Below, piece after piece: positions 19,448 to 29,550 of a DNA stretch of 61,000 nucleotides. Position numbers and translations under genes: made by a program. The notes below the pieces were generated by a model. That model was not told the DNA's origin. It searched no databases and saw nothing but the letters and a program-made list of their open reading frames with translations. The stretch is from positions 1 through 61,000 of the forward strand of contig SLPB01000061.1 in assembly GCA_007132225.1 (NCBI GenBank), read 5' to 3'. The number at the start of each line of letters is the position of its first letter. The first letter of the stretch is position 1. Source of the stretch: Bacteroidales bacterium (GTDB lineage: Bacteria > Bacteroidota > Bacteroidia > Bacteroidales > PUMT01).

Positions 19448-20362
19448 ATGATTAGTCCACCACCACTTAAGCCATATGATGAAATTGGAATCGTTACCTG
19501 TGCCGGTAAAATTGAAAAAGGAAGCCTCGATGCTGCCATAGTTATTTTGGAAGGATGGGGATTAAAGGTCACTACCGGGAAACATGTTTATGGCAGGTAT
19601 AACCAGTTTGGAGGAACCGACCAGGAGAGAGCAGAGGATCTGCAGTTTATGCTCGATAATCCAGGTATTAAAGCAATATTGTGCTCACGTGGCGGATATG
19701 GAACGCTCAGGATCATTGACAGGATAGATTTTAGTTTGTTCAGGTCCTACCCTAAATGGGTTGTCGGTTACAGCGATATAACCGTCCTGCATAGCCATAT
19801 AAATCAAAACTGCGGCATCGAAACTTTGCATGCCCTTATGCCATCGGAATTATCTCCCAAAAGAGATAAGGTGCTAACCAAAAGATCTGTCGATTACCTG
19901 AGAGAAGCATTGTTTGGAACTCTTCCTGCCTATTACCAGTCAAATCATCACCTCTCAAGAGAAGGGAAGGCTGAAGGGCTTATTACAGGCGGTAATCTCT
20001 CGGTGTTATACAGTTTACTCGGGTCATCATCGTTTCCCGATACCAGGGGCCGGATATTATTTATTGAGGATGTCGACGAATATCATTATCATATTGACAG
20101 GATGATGATTGCCCTTCGCCGTGCCGGAGTTCTTGAGCATGTTGCCGGAATAATTGTGGGTGATATGACAGGCATGAAAGATAATAAGGATCCTTTTGGT
20201 AAAACGGCGCAGGAGATTATTGCTGAAGCAGTTGATGATTTTGACTATCCGGTTTTATTTGGGTTTTCCTCAGGTCATCAGCCTGAGAACCATCCTTTGT
20301 TTCTGGGAAGGGAGGTATCTCTTTTTGTCGGGGAGGCTTCCTGTAGTCTGGCATTTAAATAG
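19448..20362 (+). CDS. LD-carboxypeptidase (muramoyltetrapeptide carboxypeptidase, S66 family)
   Basis: ILCSRGGYGTLRIID, VVGYSDITVLHS, GLITGGNLSVLYSLLGSS, ILFIEDVDEYHYHIDRMM. Start assigned to the second Met of ORF 19403. Confidence 0.92.
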   Translation: MISPPPLKPYDEIGIVTCAGKIEKGSLDAAIVILEGWGLKVTTGKHVYGRYNQFGGTDQERAEDLQFMLDNPGIKAILCSRGGYGTLRIIDRIDFSLFRSYPKWVVGYSDITVLHSHINQNCGIETLHALMPSELSPKRDKVLTKRSVDYLREALFGTLPAYYQSNHHLSREGKAEGLITGGNLSVLYSLLGSSSFPDTRGRILFIEDVDEYHYHIDRMMIALRRAGVLEHVAGIIVGDMTGMKDNKDPFGKTAQEIIAEAVDDFDYPVLFGFSSGHQPENHPLFLGREVSLFVGEASCSLAFK

Positions 20363-20390
20363 TTTAGTTTTCACTCTGAATCTGATATTT

Positions 20391-20762
20391 ATGGCTGAAC
20401 ATAATGAACTTGGAAGACGGGGTGAAGCAGTTGCGCTTAGATATTTAAAAGATAAAGCCTATACCATTCTTGAAAGTAACTGGAGAAGTGGCCATATGGA
20501 GATCGATATAATTGCCAGGAAACATGATGAGCTTATTATTGCTGAGGTAAAAACGCGGAGGAAGAATTCACTGGCAACGTTGGATGAAGTTGTAAATAAA
20601 AGAAAACAGAACCTGTTGATTAAAGCTGCCAATTCGTATATTGGGAAAAGCAACCTGAATCTCGATGTTCGTTTTGATATATTGATTGTTATCTTTTCTA
20701 ATATGTCCGGTGCCAGGGTTTATCATATTGAAAATGCTTTTTATCCAACCCTGAGGAGCTAG
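20391..20762 (+). CDS. YraN/UPF0102 family endonuclease-like protein
   Basis: MAEHNELGRRGEAVALRYLKDKAYTILESNWRSGHMEIDIIARKHDELIIAEVKTR matches the UPF0102 nuclease-fold signature. Start revised from ORF 20196. Confidence 0.92.
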   Translation: MAEHNELGRRGEAVALRYLKDKAYTILESNWRSGHMEIDIIARKHDELIIAEVKTRRKNSLATLDEVVNKRKQNLLIKAANSYIGKSNLNLDVRFDILIVIFSNMSGARVYHIENAFYPTLRS

Positions 20763-20919
20763 GGAAGAAAAGTACCACCGTGGCTTCAACATTTTCAGGT
20801 GTTTGTTACTGACTGACGGAGCATTGCAAGCATATTTTATTTAAATCATTGGTTTTGCAAACCTTGACGTAACAATATTTTCATGGACGATTTATCCGCT
20901 AAATAAAGTAAATTTTTTT

Positions 20920-21273
20920 ATGGACATAGAAATGATCAGAGAATACTGTCTTTCAAAAAAAGGGGTGACCGAAGAGCTTCCATTCAATGAAACCACCCTT
21001 GCTTTCAAAGTTATGGGCAAAATATTTGTTTTAACCTCGCTGGAAGGTGCTTTAGCTCTAAATCTCAAATGTGACCCTGCCAAAGCTGTTGAGCTGCGGG
21101 AAAATTATCCAGCCGTGCAGCCCGGCTACCATATGAATAAAAAACATTGGAACACTGTATATGTAGATGGCAGCATGAGGGAAGAGCTGATCACCGGGCA
21201 AATTGACCACTCTTACGATCTGGTTGTAGCCGGACTGACCAAAAAGGCAAAAGTTCAATTAAGATCTCTCTGA
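20920..21273 (+). CDS. MmcQ/YjbR family protein
   Basis: IREYCLSKKGVTEELPFNETTLAFKVMGKIFVLTSLE...NLKCDPAKAVELRENYPAVQPGYHMNKKHWNTVYVDG. Confidence 0.93.
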   Translation: MDIEMIREYCLSKKGVTEELPFNETTLAFKVMGKIFVLTSLEGALALNLKCDPAKAVELRENYPAVQPGYHMNKKHWNTVYVDGSMREELITGQIDHSYDLVVAGLTKKAKVQLRSL

Positions 21274-21396
21274 CCGGGCTTATCAGGGAGAGGGGTATTG
21301 TTACCCGGGACTTAAGGGTAAAATATCTGCCGGTAAAAAGATTGAAAATATTGCACGGACACTTTAATGGGGTAAAAACTAACGCCTAATTTACTG

Positions 21397-22413
21397 TTAA
21401 TCAATTAGTAAATTACAGCCTCTTATTTCAGAATTGTCAAAGCGGCCCAATATCTCAAATTTCCCGCAGGGAAGGTTCTTGCCAATATCTGCTGTTTCAA
21501 GGAAAGCACACGAGTCAATGTTTGCAAGGTCTATGATGTTCACCCCACCGCTTCTTCCGGTCTCAATACAGGTGAAAGGGTCATACAAATCCCTTATCAT
21601 TATCTTCATCCAGGGCGGTGAGCTGAATTTTCCTTCTGATTTTGAATAGGCCTGGGATAATAACTCGGTCATACCATATTCAGAATGTATCTTTTCTAAG
21701 CCCAGACCGGATTTTAATATGGAATGTAGCTCTTCTCTTATAATCTCCTTTCTTCTTCCTTTCATGCCCCCTGTTTCCATTATAATTGTGTTTTTTAATT
21801 TAAGGTTTTGTTTTTCCGCCAGATCAATCAGGGCAAAGCTTACCCCAAGTAAAAGGATTCTTTGGTTTTCTGATTCAAGCTTTTTTAAAGTTGAGCCAAG
21901 TTTGTTCAAATCATCAAGGTAAAAGCCACTTTGGGGGTGCCTGCTATCTGTGATAAGTTTCCCGGCCATATAAACCAGGGATGAATCTCCTCTTTCCAGG
22001 TAGGAGGGCAGCAGGGCGATAATGCAATAATCACCCGGCTCTCCGTAAAATAAATTAAAGCATTTTAAAAAGCTTGTTTTGTAAAGATTGATATCAGTTA
22101 AATAATGGCTTGATGGTACACCATAATCTGTACTGCTGCTTTTAAATACCATTTTGACCGGATCATGTGATGTAACGATTTTCTGTGTCTTAAAAAAAGA
22201 TACCGGGAGGCATGGTATATCCTCCAGTGAGGTTATACCCCGGGGATTAATTCCCAGAAGATCAATGTAGTGTTTGTAAATCCTGTTTTTTTGAGACTGG
22301 AAACAGAATATTTCCCAGGCCAGATCTTCAAATTCCCGGTTGGACGATATACGGAAAATTTTACTTTTCAGGGCCTCCCGCTTATCAGTACTCATCTTTT
22401 TATGGTTCATCAT
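21397..22413 (-). CDS. LuxE-like acyl-protein synthetase family protein
   Basis: FKSSSTDYGVPSSHYLTDINLY, LLPSYLERGDSSLVYMAGKLI, METGGMKGRRKEIIREELHSIL, HSEYGMTELLSQAYS. Confidence 0.85.
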   Translation of the reverse strand: MMNHKKMSTDKREALKSKIFRISSNREFEDLAWEIFCFQSQKNRIYKHYIDLLGINPRGITSLEDIPCLPVSFFKTQKIVTSHDPVKMVFKSSSTDYGVPSSHYLTDINLYKTSFLKCFNLFYGEPGDYCIIALLPSYLERGDSSLVYMAGKLITDSRHPQSGFYLDDLNKLGSTLKKLESENQRILLLGVSFALIDLAEKQNLKLKNTIIMETGGMKGRRKEIIREELHSILKSGLGLEKIHSEYGMTELLSQAYSKSEGKFSSPPWMKIMIRDLYDPFTCIETGRSGGVNIIDLANIDSCAFLETADIGKNLPCGKFEILGRFDNSEIRGCNLLID

Positions 22414-22552
22414 GTTGCAAATTAATATTAATCTTTCAGATTAATAATAGTTATTGAATGATTTCGTTTATTATATTTATGACCATAAACCAGTTTTAAT
22501 CCCTGTTTTATAAGCGAAAGCCACAGTTATTTGTAATACCAAAGCAATATAG

Positions 22553-23953
22553 ATGGAAAAATATCAAAAAAAGGAATTATTAAAAAGGATTGCCAGACTT
22601 GTAAAGCAAAATAAGGAACTTAATGAACAGTTGCGACAGCTTTCCGAGGGTAACAGGAAACTGGAAAGCCTGGTTGAAAATTATGAGCGTAAGCTTTCCC
22701 GTATTAAGTCCCCTGGTCATGAAGAGGATTCAAAGGCTGATGTTAGCGGTATACTCAAGTTTAAAATGGGAACGGTGCTGTTTGCCAACATTCATGGCTT
22801 TGCCAAGCTGACTGAAAATATGGACACACAGGGATTAATGGACGAACTTGATGAGCTGTTTTTTCATTTTGACCAGATAGTTAAGAAATTCAAACTGGAG
22901 AAGATAAAAACTATAGGTGACTCATATATGTGTGCAGGAGGGGTACCCCTAAAAAATAGCACTAACCCCATTGATGTGGTATTAGCCGCATTGGAGATGA
23001 ATAAATACCTTGGAGAACTGAAATCAGGATCAGACAAAAACAAGGTATGGGATATCCGCATAGGAATACATACAGGATCGGTTACAGCCATTGCAAGCGG
23101 AAAGAAAAAAATTTCCTGGGAGCTGAAAGGCGACACAGTCAATATTGCCAGCAGGCTGAGCTCTTCCTGTAGTAATGATAGAATAAATATTTCAGATAAT
23201 ACTTACGAGCTGATAAAGGAATTTTTTACATGTGAATATAACGGGAAAATACCGGTCAAATATCTGGGAAACCTTTCCATGTATTATGTGAAGGGGATCA
23301 TTCCCGATATTTCACTCGATGGTAAAGGCATATTTCCCAATAGTAAGTTTGGCACTAAGTTTAAACTCATTCAGTTTAGCGATATGCAGGAGTTAATTCT
23401 TGATAAGCTTGAAAAGGAATTACCCCGGCACCTTTACTATCATAATGTTAAGCACACCATTGATGTGGTTACCGAGGTTGAGCTATTAGGCTGGGCTGAA
23501 GGTGTGGATGAAGAAGATGTTTTATTGCTGAAAACTGCTGCACTTTTTCATGATGCCGGGCACACCGTGGGATATGATAATCATGAAGCTATTGGGTGCA
23601 GTATTGCAAGAGATTTTCTGCCTGGTTATAATTATACACCGGCTCAGATCGAACGGATTTGTGAGCTTATAATAGCTACCCGGATGCCACCCAGGCCAAA
23701 AAACCTGCTTGAAAAAATAATTTGCGATTCCGATCTTGATTACCTTGGCCGCAGCGATTTTATTCCCGTTTCAAATAATTTGTATGAAGAGCTGAAAGAA
23801 CAGAACAAAATAGGAACCCTTAATGACTGGAATAAATTACAGATCAAATTTATTTCCGGTCATCAATATTTTACTGAAACAGCCCGTAACCTTCGTGAAG
23901 TAAATAAACAAAACCAGATAGAGCGTATAAAACAACTTATTAAGCAGGATTAG
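22553..23953 (+). CDS. Class III nucleotide cyclase domain fused to an HD-type phosphohydrolase domain
   Basis: Cyclase: LFANIHGFAKL, KIKTIGDSYMCAGG, IRIGIHTGSV, WELKGDTVNIASRLSS. HD: YYHNVKHTIDVV, ALFHDAGHTVGYDNHE, CDSDLDYLGR. N-terminal coiled coil. Confidence 0.9.
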   Translation: MEKYQKKELLKRIARLVKQNKELNEQLRQLSEGNRKLESLVENYERKLSRIKSPGHEEDSKADVSGILKFKMGTVLFANIHGFAKLTENMDTQGLMDELDELFFHFDQIVKKFKLEKIKTIGDSYMCAGGVPLKNSTNPIDVVLAALEMNKYLGELKSGSDKNKVWDIRIGIHTGSVTAIASGKKKISWELKGDTVNIASRLSSSCSNDRINISDNTYELIKEFFTCEYNGKIPVKYLGNLSMYYVKGIIPDISLDGKGIFPNSKFGTKFKLIQFSDMQELILDKLEKELPRHLYYHNVKHTIDVVTEVELLGWAEGVDEEDVLLLKTAALFHDAGHTVGYDNHEAIGCSIARDFLPGYNYTPAQIERICELIIATRMPPRPKNLLEKIICDSDLDYLGRSDFIPVSNNLYEELKEQNKIGTLNDWNKLQIKFISGHQYFTETARNLREVNKQNQIERIKQLIKQD

Positions 23954-24034
23954 GCCCTAAGCTTAAGCTCATCCTCAATACAATTTGAGGTAAATCAAGT
24001 GAGCCTGACCATCAGGGTCAAACTCACCTTCAAA

Positions 24035-24060
24035 TTAATCTGCCCCTTTATGCAGATTAA
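24035..24060. terminator. Hairpin between convergent cyclase-HD and pgk genes
   Basis: ttaatctgc (24035-24043) / gcagattaa (24052-24060), 8-nt loop; a further hairpin cctga-cca-tcagg lies just upstream. Confidence 0.5.
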
Positions 24061-24094
24061 ATGTCCCGGGAGAAAAGGTGACACTCTTCCGGAT

Positions 24095-25282
24095 CTAGCC
24101 TCTAATGGCAGTTATTCCGGGTAGCTCACGGCCCTCCATGTATTCAAGCATTGCACCGCCTCCTGTGGAAACAAAGCTTACCTGGTCTGCCAGTTTATAT
24201 TTATTAATTGCAGAAACCGAGTCTCCTCCTCCTATTAGGCTGAATGCTCCCTTATCTGTTGCTTCAGCAATTGCCAGGGCTACACTTTTTGTGCCGGCTT
24301 CAAATTTTTCCATTTCAAACACTCCCATAGGACCGTTCCAGAGGATGGTTTTGGATTCTCTTATAATATCCGCTATTTTATTAATGGATTCCTGGCCAAT
24401 ATCCAGTCCCATCCAGCCATCGGGCACCTCATCAATAGGTGTTTCCTTTGTTGATGCATTGGCATCAAACTTGTCGGCAACGATATTATCTGTGGGAAGT
24501 ATAAGATTAACGTTTTTTGCCTTTGCCTTTTCTATAAGATCACGTGCAATATCCAGCTTGTCTTCTTCAACAATAGATGCTCCTATCTTCCCTCCCTTAG
24601 CTTTAACAAATGTGTAGGTCATGCCCCCGCCAATAACAAGGTTATCTACCCGTTCCAGCAGGTTCTCAATGATAAGGATTTTGTCGGATACCTTTGCTCC
24701 TCCCATAATTGCTGTAAAAGGGGACTGAGGATCTTCAAGAATTTTGTCCATGCTGTTAAGTTCGCTTTCAATGAGATAGCCAAACATTTTATCTTCAGGA
24801 AAGAATTTGGCAATTATAGCAGTTGAAGCATGTGCGCGGTGGGCAGTTCCAAATGCATCATTAACATAAACATCTGCCAGTGATGCCAGTTCAGCAGCAA
24901 ATTCCTCGTTTCCCTTCTTCTCTTCTTTATGGAATCTCAGGTTTTCCAAAAGTAGAATCTCTCCGGACTTAAGATTTTTTGCCATCTCCAGGGGAACATT
25001 TCCAATACAGTCATTTGAAAATTTTACCGTGGTGCCGGCCAATTTTGAAACATGCTTAACAAGATGCTTGAGTGAAAACTTCTCTTCAAAACCTGTCTCC
25101 GGCCTTCCAAGATGAGACATAAGAATTACAGAACCTCCCGAAGAAAGAATTTTTTTTATGGTTGGCATGGCTCCCCTGATACGTGTATCATCTGTTATTT
25201 CAAGTTCACTGTTAAGGGGTACATTGAAATCCACCCTGACCAGTGCTTTTTTCTTCTTAAAGTTGTAATTTTCAATTTTCAT
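24095..25282 (-). CDS. pgk: Phosphoglycerate kinase
   Basis: [96 protein letters not shown]. Confidence 0.98.
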   Translation of the reverse strand: MKIENYNFKKKKALVRVDFNVPLNSELEITDDTRIRGAMPTIKKILSSGGSVILMSHLGRPETGFEEKFSLKHLVKHVSKLAGTTVKFSNDCIGNVPLEMAKNLKSGEILLLENLRFHKEEKKGNEEFAAELASLADVYVNDAFGTAHRAHASTAIIAKFFPEDKMFGYLIESELNSMDKILEDPQSPFTAIMGGAKVSDKILIIENLLERVDNLVIGGGMTYTFVKAKGGKIGASIVEEDKLDIARDLIEKAKAKNVNLILPTDNIVADKFDANASTKETPIDEVPDGWMGLDIGQESINKIADIIRESKTILWNGPMGVFEMEKFEAGTKSVALAIAEATDKGAFSLIGGGDSVSAINKYKLADQVSFVSTGGGAMLEYMEGRELPGITAIRG

Positions 25283-25527
25283 GATTTGTATAGGTTTAAG
25301 TAAAAATTTTATTTTGTCCGGATGTTAATATTTTAACGACTAACATTAAACTTATGCAAAAGTAAAAAACTATTTTTTATTTTACCTTTGTCTCCAAATG
25401 ATCTTGCAAATAATTAGTCGTTATTTTTTATTAAAAATGGCCAAGTTGGCTTAAAGCCTTGAAAAGTCAGGACTTCCCCGTTTAACTTACAGAAAATGTG
25501 TCTGATAACCATAATTTTTATATATAA

Positions 25528-26658
25528 ATGCAATTTAAAGATATAATAGGCCAGTCAGAAGTAAAAACCAGCTTATTACATATTGCAAATGAGCGAAGGG
25601 TCCCTCATGCACTCCTGTTTGCGGGAAATGAGGGTGCCGGTATGCTGGGCCTTGCTATAGCTTTTGCCAGGTACCTGAATTGTGAAAATCCGCAGGAAAC
25701 AGATTCATGCCAGGAGTGCAGTTCATGCAGAAAATATAGCAAAATAATTCATCCGGATTTACATTTTGTTTTTCCGGTCGCTTCAACAAAAAATTCCGGG
25801 AGTAATCCTGTTAGTGATGATTTTTTGACGGTTTGGCGTGAATCAGTACTTTCAAATCCATACATGGGACTTTTTCAATGGTATGAATATATGGGTGTTG
25901 AGAATAAGCAGGGAACAATAACCAGGAATGAGAGTATTCAAATAATAAGGAAACTATCTTTAAAGAATTTTGAAGCAACATATAAAGTAATGATCATATG
26001 GATGGCTGAAAAGATGAATATGTATTCTGCCAATAAATTACTTAAAATCCTTGAAGAACCTCCTGAAAATACGGTGTTTATCCTGATCGCCGAAAATACT
26101 GACCAGATCATTCCCACCATATTATCCCGTACCCAGCTTATAAGGATACCCAGGATTGATAAAATTAGTATGGCAAATGCATTAAAAGATAATTATGATA
26201 TAAGGGACCAGGATCAAATAGATGGTCTGGTGAGACTTGCCGAGGGTAATTTTCTTACGGCAATAGAAGCGGTTAAAGAAACAGAAGAGATTAGCTATCA
26301 TTTTGATATGTTTGTGAAGTTGATGCGGTTGTGTTTTTCGGTTGATATTGTGGGGATATCTTCCTGGATTGATGAAATGGCTAAACCGGGAAGGGAAGTC
26401 CAAAAGCAATTTTTTCAGTATGCTTTGCGTCTTATACGTGGAAACTTTATATTGAATGTAAAAGCAGGTGATATAGATCTTTTATCGGGTGAAGAGAAAA
26501 ATTTTTCATCCCGGTTTTCTAAATTTATTCATCCCGGGAATGTTTTTCTTATAAGTGATGAATTGAATAAGGCCTGTACTCACATTGAATATAATGGTTA
26601 CAGCCGGCTTGTTTTTTTTGACCTGGCATTGAAAATGGCCAGATTATTAAAGGCTTAG
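25528..26658 (+). CDS. holB: DNA polymerase III delta'-like clamp-loader subunit
   Basis: FKDIIGQSEVKTSLLHIANERRVPHALLFAGNEGAGMLGLAIAFARYLNCENP, CQECSSCRK, KLLKILEEPPENTVFILIAENTDQIIPTILSRTQLIR. Confidence 0.88.
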   Translation: MQFKDIIGQSEVKTSLLHIANERRVPHALLFAGNEGAGMLGLAIAFARYLNCENPQETDSCQECSSCRKYSKIIHPDLHFVFPVASTKNSGSNPVSDDFLTVWRESVLSNPYMGLFQWYEYMGVENKQGTITRNESIQIIRKLSLKNFEATYKVMIIWMAEKMNMYSANKLLKILEEPPENTVFILIAENTDQIIPTILSRTQLIRIPRIDKISMANALKDNYDIRDQDQIDGLVRLAEGNFLTAIEAVKETEEISYHFDMFVKLMRLCFSVDIVGISSWIDEMAKPGREVQKQFFQYALRLIRGNFILNVKAGDIDLLSGEEKNFSSRFSKFIHPGNVFLISDELNKACTHIEYNGYSRLVFFDLALKMARLLKA

Positions 26659-26817
26659 CTTTTTTAGATTTTTGTACTTTTGCTGCTCACATATTCTAAT
26701 CATACTTTTTATATCCGGGTTATGAATCTCAGTAATCTCAGTAAAAATATTTGGCCCGGGAATTTTGTGGATATAAAAATTAAATGTTGGTTGCCAGCAA
26801 AAAATAATTAATTTGAT

Positions 26818-27981
26818 ATGACTACATATTTCAGAGGATGTCCTGCCATAATGACCGAATCGGGGCATGAACAAAAGAAAATATGTTCATGCAACAGCCT
26901 GGAGGTATTTGACTGGCTGGCTGATTTTAAAGATATGGCAGTTAGTCACGATATTATTGAGATAAGGTTTAAAAATACGAGAAAGGGGTTTTTTTTAAAT
27001 GGCAATCAGTTAGTGCTCAAGCAGGGTGATATTGTAGCAGTGGAGTCTTCGCCAGGCCATGATATAGGTGTTGTTTCGTTGCGCGGGGAGCTTGTTCTGG
27101 AACAAATGAAAAAATATAATGTTTCCCCTGACAGTGCAAACCTCAGGAAAATATACCGCAAGGCCAAACCGGCAGATCTGGAAAAATGGAAGGAATCTAT
27201 TCTGTTAGAGATGCCTACTATGCTTAAGGCCCGTGAGATTACCGAATCGATGAAACTTAATATGAAGATAAGTGATGTCGAATACCAGGGAGACAATACC
27301 AAAGCTATCTTTTATTATATTGCTGAAGAGAGAGTTGATTTCCGCGAGCTTATTAAAGTATTGGCCGAAGAGTTTCGTATTCGTATTGAGATGAAACAGG
27401 TTGGTGCCAGGCAGGAGGCCGGGCGCATCGGAGGCATTGGTGTTTGTGGACGGCAGTTGTGTTGCAGCTCATGGCTGGTGAATTTTAAATCGGTTACAAC
27501 AAATGCAGCAAGGATTCAGGATATTTCTCTTAATCCGCAGAAACTGGCCGGGCAATGCAGTAAATTAAAATGCTGCATCAATTATGAGGTCGTAACATAT
27601 AGTGACGCGAAAAGAGGGTTTCCTGAGCTGAACAAGGTGCTGGAAACCAACGAAGGGAAATATTACTTTCAAAAAGCTGAGATTTTTAAAAAATTAATCT
27701 GGTATTCCGACAATCCTGATTCAAATTTCAAGATGGTGCCCCTTACTATACAACGGGTCAAAGAGGTAATTACGCTAAATAAAGAAGGCAGGAAACCTGA
27801 TAAGCTTTTAGAGGACAATAACAATAATTACCCGGAAGTTACAAAAGAGAATGATTTTTTGATCAATGAAAGTATAACACGCTTTGATAATGCCGTGGAG
27901 TCAAGGGGAAGGAAAAAAAAGAAAAAAAGGAAAAAAAATAGTAAGTTCAAAGGACAAAATAATGGCAAGCAAAAGCTTTAA
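26818..27981 (+). CDS. ricT: PSP1-domain protein, RicT/YaaT family
   Basis: RVDFRELIKVLAEEFRIRIEMKQVGARQEAGRIGGIGVCGRQLCCSSWL...SLNPQKLAGQCSKLKCCINYE; conserved Cys set. Confidence 0.93.
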   Translation: MTTYFRGCPAIMTESGHEQKKICSCNSLEVFDWLADFKDMAVSHDIIEIRFKNTRKGFFLNGNQLVLKQGDIVAVESSPGHDIGVVSLRGELVLEQMKKYNVSPDSANLRKIYRKAKPADLEKWKESILLEMPTMLKAREITESMKLNMKISDVEYQGDNTKAIFYYIAEERVDFRELIKVLAEEFRIRIEMKQVGARQEAGRIGGIGVCGRQLCCSSWLVNFKSVTTNAARIQDISLNPQKLAGQCSKLKCCINYEVVTYSDAKRGFPELNKVLETNEGKYYFQKAEIFKKLIWYSDNPDSNFKMVPLTIQRVKEVITLNKEGRKPDKLLEDNNNNYPEVTKENDFLINESITRFDNAVESRGRKKKKKRKKNSKFKGQNNGKQKL

Positions 27982-28462
27982 AAGATTTTTCTTCCGGGTA
28001 TTTAAATACACCCTTGCAGGCTTATTCTTCGGAGTGCTTATTTCCTGTGACCAGGATCTTGTTTACGAGGAAAATGAACGTATCCCGGGCAATAAATGGA
28101 ACCGTTATCACATTCCCGTCTTTGAGGTCGGAATTTCTGATACCCTTGAAGCGCATGACCTTATTATAAATATTAGAAATACAGGCGAATACCCAATGGA
28201 GAATCTTTTTTTATTTATTTCGGTTAAAGCTCCGGGGGGAGCATCCACAAGGGACACCATTGAACTTTCTTTAGCTGAATCCTCCGGCAGATGGAAAGGC
28301 AGGGGGTTTGGCAGTATCTGGCAAAACAGGTTTTATTACAGGCAAAACGTCCGTTTTGCCGAAAAGGGTAAATTTATTTTCCAGGTGGAGCAGGCTATGA
28401 GGATTGAAGATTTGCCAGGGATTGTAGATGTGGGATTAAGGGTGGAAAAGTCGAAGCGTTAA
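27962..28462 (+). CDS. gldH: GldH-like gliding motility lipoprotein
   Basis: VLISCDQDLVYEENERIPGNKWNRYHIPVFEVGISDTLEAHDLIINIRNTGEYPMENLFLFISVKAPGG...SIWQNRFYYRQNVRF. Start set at internal ATG 27962, overlapping the ricT end. Confidence 0.85.
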   Translation: MASKSFKRFFFRVFKYTLAGLFFGVLISCDQDLVYEENERIPGNKWNRYHIPVFEVGISDTLEAHDLIINIRNTGEYPMENLFLFISVKAPGGASTRDTIELSLAESSGRWKGRGFGSIWQNRFYYRQNVRFAEKGKFIFQVEQAMRIEDLPGIVDVGLRVEKSKR

Positions 28463-28485
28463 CATTGATTTAAGTAATTAAAGAA

Positions 28486-29181
28486 GTGGCAAAAAAGAAA
28501 CTGCAAAGATTTGCTGAAATTCCGAAATTCAATAATGTTGTACAGGCCGGTGTAGATGAGGTGCTTAACAATGAACATCGTTTGTGCGGGAAATGGGGCG
28601 AATTTTTTTTCTGTTCACCAAATCCAATTGTTATTGAACTTGGATGCGGGAAAGGTGAGTACACCGTAGGACTGGCAAATTTATTTCCGGAAAGGAATTT
28701 TTTGGGTGTGGATATTAAGGGATCAAGAATATGGTCCGGCGCCCGGCATGCATATGAGAATAAAATGCAGAATGTCGGATTTTTGCGGACCCGTATAGAA
28801 ATGATTTCTTCATTTTTTGAAAGAGAAGAGATAGATCAGATATGGCTTACATTTCCGGATCCTCAACTTAAAAAGGCCAGGAAGAGGCTTACATCACCAG
28901 CATTTTTGAATCGTTACCGCCGATTTCTCAGGAGCGGCGGACCGGTTCACCTGAAAACAGACAGTCTTGAGCTTCACAATTACACCCTTTCGGTTATCAG
29001 GGCAAACGGACTTGAATTGCTTGAAGCAACCACTGACCTCTATAGTTCTGTGCATGCCAGGGAGGAAAATTCCATAAAAACATATTATGAAACCAGGTAC
29101 CTTGAACAGGGAAAGTCTATCTGCTACCTTAAGTTCAAAGTTGATTGTTTAAAAGAAATTGAAGATCCTGATGAAAACTGA
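28486..29181 (+). CDS. trmB: tRNA (guanine-N7-)-methyltransferase (GTG start)
   Basis: VIELGCGKGEYTVGLANLFPERNFLGVDIKGSRIWSGA, IDQIWLTFPDPQLKKARKRLTSPAFL, VHLKTDS. Confidence 0.95.
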   Translation: MAKKKLQRFAEIPKFNNVVQAGVDEVLNNEHRLCGKWGEFFFCSPNPIVIELGCGKGEYTVGLANLFPERNFLGVDIKGSRIWSGARHAYENKMQNVGFLRTRIEMISSFFEREEIDQIWLTFPDPQLKKARKRLTSPAFLNRYRRFLRSGGPVHLKTDSLELHNYTLSVIRANGLELLEATTDLYSSVHAREENSIKTYYETRYLEQGKSICYLKFKVDCLKEIEDPDEN

Positions 29182-29214
29182 ATTTTTCGCCAGATTCTAT
29201 TAAACCTGATTTAT

Positions 29215-29550
29215 TTGATTGAAAACAAGGGGTTTTTTGAAAAGGTTTATTACGTAACATCGCTAATACCCCCGGGAAGAGTGAGTACCTACGGGGCTAT
29301 TGCCCGATATCTCGGGGCTGCCGGTTCTGCACGAATGGTCGGATGGGCGTTGAACAACTGCCATGATTCTGGTGAATTCATTCCTGCTCACAGGGTGGTA
29401 AACCGCAATGGTATTCTTACCGGGAAACATCATTTTGGCACAGCAAATGCCATGAAGCAACTCCTGGAAAATGAGAATGTTGAGGTTGAAGACGATAAAG
29501 TATTAAATTTTGCCCAAATATACTGGGATCCCTGCAGGGAACTTAAATAA
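29215..29550 (+). CDS. Alkyltransferase-like (ATL) protein of the MGMT family; catalytic Cys replaced by Ala (TTG start)
   Basis: IPPGRVSTYGAIARYLG...ARMVGWALNNC...IPAHRVVNRNGILTGKHHFG; PCHR position reads PAHR. Confidence 0.93.
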   Translation: MIENKGFFEKVYYVTSLIPPGRVSTYGAIARYLGAAGSARMVGWALNNCHDSGEFIPAHRVVNRNGILTGKHHFGTANAMKQLLENENVEVEDDKVLNFAQIYWDPCRELK

